Source: CAZCDS01 sp964497585 (GTDB lineage: Bacteria > Desulfobacterota > Desulfomonilia > Desulfomonilales > Desulfomonilaceae). Taken from it: a stretch of DNA of 64,000 nucleotides. This document shows positions 60,550-64,000 of the stretch, piece by piece; position 1 is the first letter of the stretch, and every line of letters starts with the position of its first letter. The stretch is taken from positions 58,367-122,366 of the forward strand of contig CAZCDS010000013.1 of assembly GCA_964497585.1 (NCBI GenBank). Direction: 5' to 3'. The position numbers and the translations under genes were made by a program. The notes below the pieces were generated by a model. That model saw only the letters and a program-made list of their open reading frames with translations. It was not told the DNA's origin and searched no databases.

Positions 60550-61639
60550 TTCTTGCCACCCGATGATGGGGATGAGCCTGCGATGGAGAAGTCTTGTAAG
60601 CCTCTCGTCCAATGGGCTATCTGAATCCGCATGGGCCCATGCGCTGCTACGGGAGTTGGCCCTTCTATCGGCCATCTCCCAGGATTCTGCAACCAGTGGC
60701 GCCTCAAATGTTCTTTTTAGGTCTTGAACGAGAGTCGGGCGCTTCGGTGGTCGCAGAGTTTGGCGTATATCACCAGGGATTATGCGACGGCCTTGTCTTT
60801 TCAGGGGCGTAAGAGACGATAGCAGGCGAGCAATGGTTCCCGGGAAATCGAAAAGGCCTCCTGTCTCCTCCCACGCGCCGGCAGAGACGGGACCGCCGTC
60901 ACCTTGCCGAAAAGCCCAATTTGTCCCGTTTCTCAGCGTACCTCAGCGAACACTTCTCCGTCAGCCACAATGTCTTCGTCGGCAGTCAGCTGGACACACA
61001 ATGCGTCGGTAAGTCCATCGAGGAACTTGGATCCCTTGGTGGGTATTGTGTTTTCCTCGAGGTCCTCCCCAATGTGCTCGGCTGGATTTGGCCCACGCCT
61101 CGCCTCTACGGCGGTTGAGATACAAGCCTTATCTTTACTATAATCTAGAGCTTTGTGGACATGTGCCAACCTGCATGATCAACAAGCCTGATGACAAACA
61201 AGTCATTCAATTAATGCGCAACTTCCTTCACGAGTAAGTATATCGTGCCAGGGGAGGCCATAGCAGACCGCACGGCTCATCCCAAGACAGAAATCATTTT
61301 CCGTAACGCGCGTCAGGACGAAAGGTGCTCCGGAGATACCTCGTGCCTATACTTGACATTGGGGCTTGCCAGGGGGTATGTTCCGCTCTCGGCCGGAACC
61401 CTTTTGTTGACGGTACTCTGAGCGAGGTCCCGGTGCTTTTCTTTTCGTTGAGACCGGAGGCAAATAACCAGTCCGCTCTTGCGGGAGTCAGGAGAATGTG
61501 AATGCAGGGCAAGGGCTCTTGTCGATATCCCAGAGCTCTGGTATCATCCGTCTTCACCTGGCAAAGCTAATGAATCCCTTTTGGACGCGGCTGTGCCCCG
61601 TTTCAATAGCGGGATCGAGTTGGAAAGGTTGAACTTGTC
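60550..61639. other. Long gap upstream of the SGNH gene
   Basis: About 1090 bases. Both strands carry medium open frames near 60920-61170 with good codon usage but no ribosome site and no recognisable product; I would not call them. From about 61120 the sequence becomes more AT-rich. No tRNA or repeat was found. Confidence 0.3.
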
Positions 61640-63193
61640 TTGAAAAAAGCGTTCTTTTACCTAGCATACGGTGCTCTCCTGTTGTTCGTCACGGTCATAG
61701 CAGTCGAGGGCATTGCCCGTATACTTGTGCGAGACGACGCATATAATGTCAATGACCTGTCGGAATTCGACTATGACTCTGTTCTAGGCTGGAAAGGTAT
61801 TCCCGGGTATGACGGCAGATCTCCGCTTTCGGGGGCCCATGTGAAGATTAACCGACATGGATTTCGTGACAAACAATGGGGTCAGGCTATAAAACGCGCG
61901 AATAGACAACACCTCACCAAGATACTCTTCCTCGGCGATTCTGAAGTGTACGGGTATGAAATAGAAGCCTATGAACGAATAACCGAACAACTGCAGGATC
62001 TTTACAAGAGAAATGCTCAAGAGGTAGTGAGCTTCAACGCGGGGATCCCTGCCTTTGGCACCGGCCAGGAATTTAGGACTTTTGAGATATTGTATCCCCT
62101 GATCAATCCGGATATTGTTCTTCTGAAATATACGAGTAACGACATCGGTGACTCAGCACTGCCATATTGTTGGTCCAATCCAAAACGCCGTGTATACAGG
62201 CCGTTCTACGACCTGGAAGGCAAGTTGATGCTTAACGAAAAGGTTCCCGAACGCTTTTCTCTGACCATAAGAGGCACTTTCCTGGAGCATTTCAGGATGA
62301 AATATATGGTGGATCGAATACAATCACTCATCGACGACATGCGATATGCCAAGATGGGAATCTCGGAGAATAGGCGCATAGTTGTCAGGAAGCAGGAAAA
62401 AAATCCCAGAACCGGCTTCAGGAGACACGTATGGGACATGGGCTGTGCAACCAGTCACCCTGGGTTTAGAGACATTTACGACCAGAACAAAATGAGGAAT
62501 TTCAACCTGTGGAAGAGAATTGCTTCCATTTGTAAGCGCGATGGCAAGAAATTTGCCATTCTTACCACATTTTCCGGGCACTCGGACCCGGTCAATCCGC
62601 AGCACGAAATAGTAGAATTTCTCAAGAACAATGGCATAGATTTCATCAACGTAGCCGCGGGAAATACGCACCGACTCTGGGGGTATGTTAACTATGATGG
62701 ACATCCGAATTTTTTGTCGAATTATATAGCAGCAGTCAATGTTTTTAATGCACTGCAAAACGATCATGTGACTATAGATTATGTCAATACCAGTTGGTAC
62801 GGCAAATTGTCATCAGAGATTGACTTCTCCAAGGGGAGATTCCACAAATACCTGTTCGGGGCCAACTGGGATAGGGTGATAGAGGATTCTGATGCCAGGG
62901 GTGGGGCGGGTAGATGGCTCAGGGGTCCTGCGCGGTTCATTCTGAAGAATGATCGCAAGTCTCGAGGGTGGGAGATCCGAATCGAAGGATATTCAGAAAG
63001 CAAAAAGAATGTCATAACCGTCGAGGAGAAAGAGAGCAAGGCCAGGGAATCAATATCCGTCAACAAGAGTGGACCGTTCGTAGCTTACTTTCGATTTGCC
63101 GATCAGGATCCCCGGCAGTTGTTGTTTTTTCAGATACGCCCTGAAAACCCGCTCTTCGTGCATTCCATACGACTGATCGGCAACACGCAGTAG
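61640..63193 (+). CDS. Membrane-anchored SGNH/GDSL-hydrolase-like protein
   Basis: 517 residues. One N-terminal helix (about 5-27) places the rest in the periplasm. Residues about 90-380 look like an SGNH hydrolase: KILFLGDSEVYGYEIEAYER (GDS nucleophile), NAGIPAFGTGQEF, KYTSNDIGDSALPY, and the C-terminal DxxH in YDGHPNFLSN. Such proteins often act on acyl groups of envelope polysaccharides. The C-terminal 140 residues are beta-rich and unfamiliar. The TTG start has GAAAGG about 11 bases upstream. The gene is visibly more AT-rich than its neighbours, a sign of possible transfer. Confidence 0.72.
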   Translation: MKKAFFYLAYGALLLFVTVIAVEGIARILVRDDAYNVNDLSEFDYDSVLGWKGIPGYDGRSPLSGAHVKINRHGFRDKQWGQAIKRANRQHLTKILFLGDSEVYGYEIEAYERITEQLQDLYKRNAQEVVSFNAGIPAFGTGQEFRTFEILYPLINPDIVLLKYTSNDIGDSALPYCWSNPKRRVYRPFYDLEGKLMLNEKVPERFSLTIRGTFLEHFRMKYMVDRIQSLIDDMRYAKMGISENRRIVVRKQEKNPRTGFRRHVWDMGCATSHPGFRDIYDQNKMRNFNLWKRIASICKRDGKKFAILTTFSGHSDPVNPQHEIVEFLKNNGIDFINVAAGNTHRLWGYVNYDGHPNFLSNYIAAVNVFNALQNDHVTIDYVNTSWYGKLSSEIDFSKGRFHKYLFGANWDRVIEDSDARGGAGRWLRGPARFILKNDRKSRGWEIRIEGYSESKKNVITVEEKESKARESISVNKSGPFVAYFRFADQDPRQLLFFQIRPENPLFVHSIRLIGNTQ

Positions 63194-63315
63194 AGGTCTT
63201 CTGGACCCAAGGCGGACCCCCTTGTCAGGACAAGGAACCGCTATGAACGGCGGTCCAAAGGCTTGACTTTGAGCCGGGCGTGGACCGAAATCGGTTTTCC
63301 GCAGAGCGACTGACT

Positions 63316-64000
63316 TCAGCTATAGTCAAAGAACCCTTTGCCGGATTTGTGACCCAACTCTCCTGCCCTCACCATTTTAACGAGTAGAGGTGCCGGTCGG
63401 TACTTAGAATCCCTGAATTCCTCGTACAGACCTTGTTGAATCTGGAGCAGTCTGTCCAGGCCAACGAGATCCGCCAGAGCGAGAGGTCCCATGGGATGAT
63501 TGGCTCCCAGTTTCATCGACAGGTCGATCTCTTCGGCCGTTGCCTGTCCTTCCTGGAGCACAAAAATTGCCTCGTTGATCATGGGCATGAGTATGCGAGA
63601 CACCAGGAATCCGGGGGCATCCTGAACTTCTAACGCCGTCTTCCCCATTTTGTCGGCGACATCCTTGATTATCGCAGTAGTTTCATCGGAGGTGATGTGC
63701 CCACGTATGACCTCGACAAGTTTCATGATCGGGACAGGCTGAAAAAAATGCATACCAATGAACCGATCCGGCCTTGAGGTTACCGAGGCGAGTTCGGTTA
63801 TGCTCAACCCCGCCGTATTGCTGACGAAAATCACTGATTTCTCACATATTTCGTCAACCGTCCTAAAGACTGATTTCTTGGTTTCCATATCTTCGGTCAC
63901 GGCTTCAATGACCAAGTCCGCGTCCTGGGCAGCATTCTCGAGAGACTCATACCATCTCGCGTTCCAATGATGAATGTGATAGGGATCTCCCCGGACGTAT
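63316..64000 (-). CDS. 3-hydroxyacyl-CoA (3-hydroxybutyryl-CoA type) dehydrogenase, 3' part
   Basis: The frame runs off the right edge of the window; 227 residues plus the stop are visible. It oxidises 3-hydroxyacyl-CoA with NAD in beta-oxidation or butyrate-type pathways. Seen are the end of the NAD domain (DADLVIEAVTEDMETKKSVF, VSNTAGLSITELASVTSRPD), RFIGMHFFQPVPIMKLVEVI (catalytic His) and the C-terminal domain (VQDAPGFLVSRILMPMINEA, NHPMGPLALADLVGLDRLLQ, KSGKGFFDYS). The first visible residues (YVRGDPYHIHHWNARWYESL) are not the usual Rossmann sequence. Confidence 0.88.
   Translation of the reverse strand, partial: YVRGDPYHIHHWNARWYESLENAAQDADLVIEAVTEDMETKKSVFRTVDEICEKSVIFVSNTAGLSITELASVTSRPDRFIGMHFFQPVPIMKLVEVIRGHITSDETTAIIKDVADKMGKTALEVQDAPGFLVSRILMPMINEAIFVLQEGQATAEEIDLSMKLGANHPMGPLALADLVGLDRLLQIQQGLYEEFRDSKYRPAPLLVKMVRAGELGHKSGKGFFDYS

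Noticed and set aside
60933..61169. A 78-codon minus-strand frame with plausible codon usage
   Set aside because: No start context and no recognised family; the opposite strand is open with similar quality, so coding cannot be assigned.
1..64000. CRISPR arrays, rRNA, integrase/att sites, replication origin
   Set aside because: I looked for regularly spaced repeats, rRNA landmarks and origin-type boxes and saw none; a dedicated scan could still find weak cases.

Overview
The window looks like a chromosomal segment of an anaerobic, Gram-negative bacterium with about 57% GC, most likely a Desulfobacterota (deltaproteobacterial) member of the Desulfomonile / Syntrophobacteria type. That placement is inferred from gene content: a giant 2-hydroxyacyl-CoA dehydratase activase, an ORP-like NifX/MinD-ferredoxin cluster behind a sigma-54 promoter, sigma-54 signalling, TrmFO, many Hanks-type kinases and many lipoproteins. 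No rRNA, tRNA or CRISPR array was seen.

Layout. 1-3.5 kb: end of a membrane protein, a small exported protein, an orphan PAS sensor and xseA. 3.5-8.4 kb: suhB, then livM-livH-livK (branched-chain amino-acid type ABC uptake, no ATPase genes present) and a single-cache-domain exported protein. 8.7-12.8 kb: three tandem Hsp20 genes, a zinc-ribbon/J-domain protein whose HPD is HAD, and a cyclic-nucleotide-binding/Ser-Thr kinase fusion. 13.0-16.9 kb: a tight operon behind a near-consensus sigma-54 promoter: a small Gly/Arg-rich protein, two NifX-like proteins, a membrane-anchored IscU/NifU-type scaffold and two MinD-type ATPases with ferredoxin inserts. This resembles the orange protein (ORP) operons of Desulfovibrio but has the added scaffold, and is my main candidate for an under-described system. 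17.5-24 kb: trpB2 with a strong terminator, a histidine kinase / sigma-54 response regulator pair, and alanine dehydrogenase on the other strand.

24.4-39 kb: a two-gene DUF3592 unit; on the minus strand the 1451-residue dehydratase activase, a radical SAM protein, two lipoproteins (one with TPRs) and an exported 24-repeat ankyrin protein. 39-48 kb: rlpA, trmFO, grpE-dnaK and the mtnA-pncB pair. 48-54.6 kb: prmA, a DUF1538 membrane pair with a PII-like protein (probable regulated ion transporter) and an orphan FtsX/MacB-type permease. 54.9-64 kb: an MOP-type flippase, a large Ser/Thr kinase with an unfamiliar N-terminal half, an ankyrin gene broken by an IS3-family remnant, an AT-richer SGNH-hydrolase-like gene, and the 3' part of a 3-hydroxyacyl-CoA dehydrogenase gene.

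The intergenic stretches are rich in relics: a decayed TPR gene, an RTX-like scrap, a transposase scrap, an ankyrin tail, and a dispersed hairpin-bearing repeat seen in three clear copies and one partial copy. This suggests a genome with frequent insertion and gene decay.
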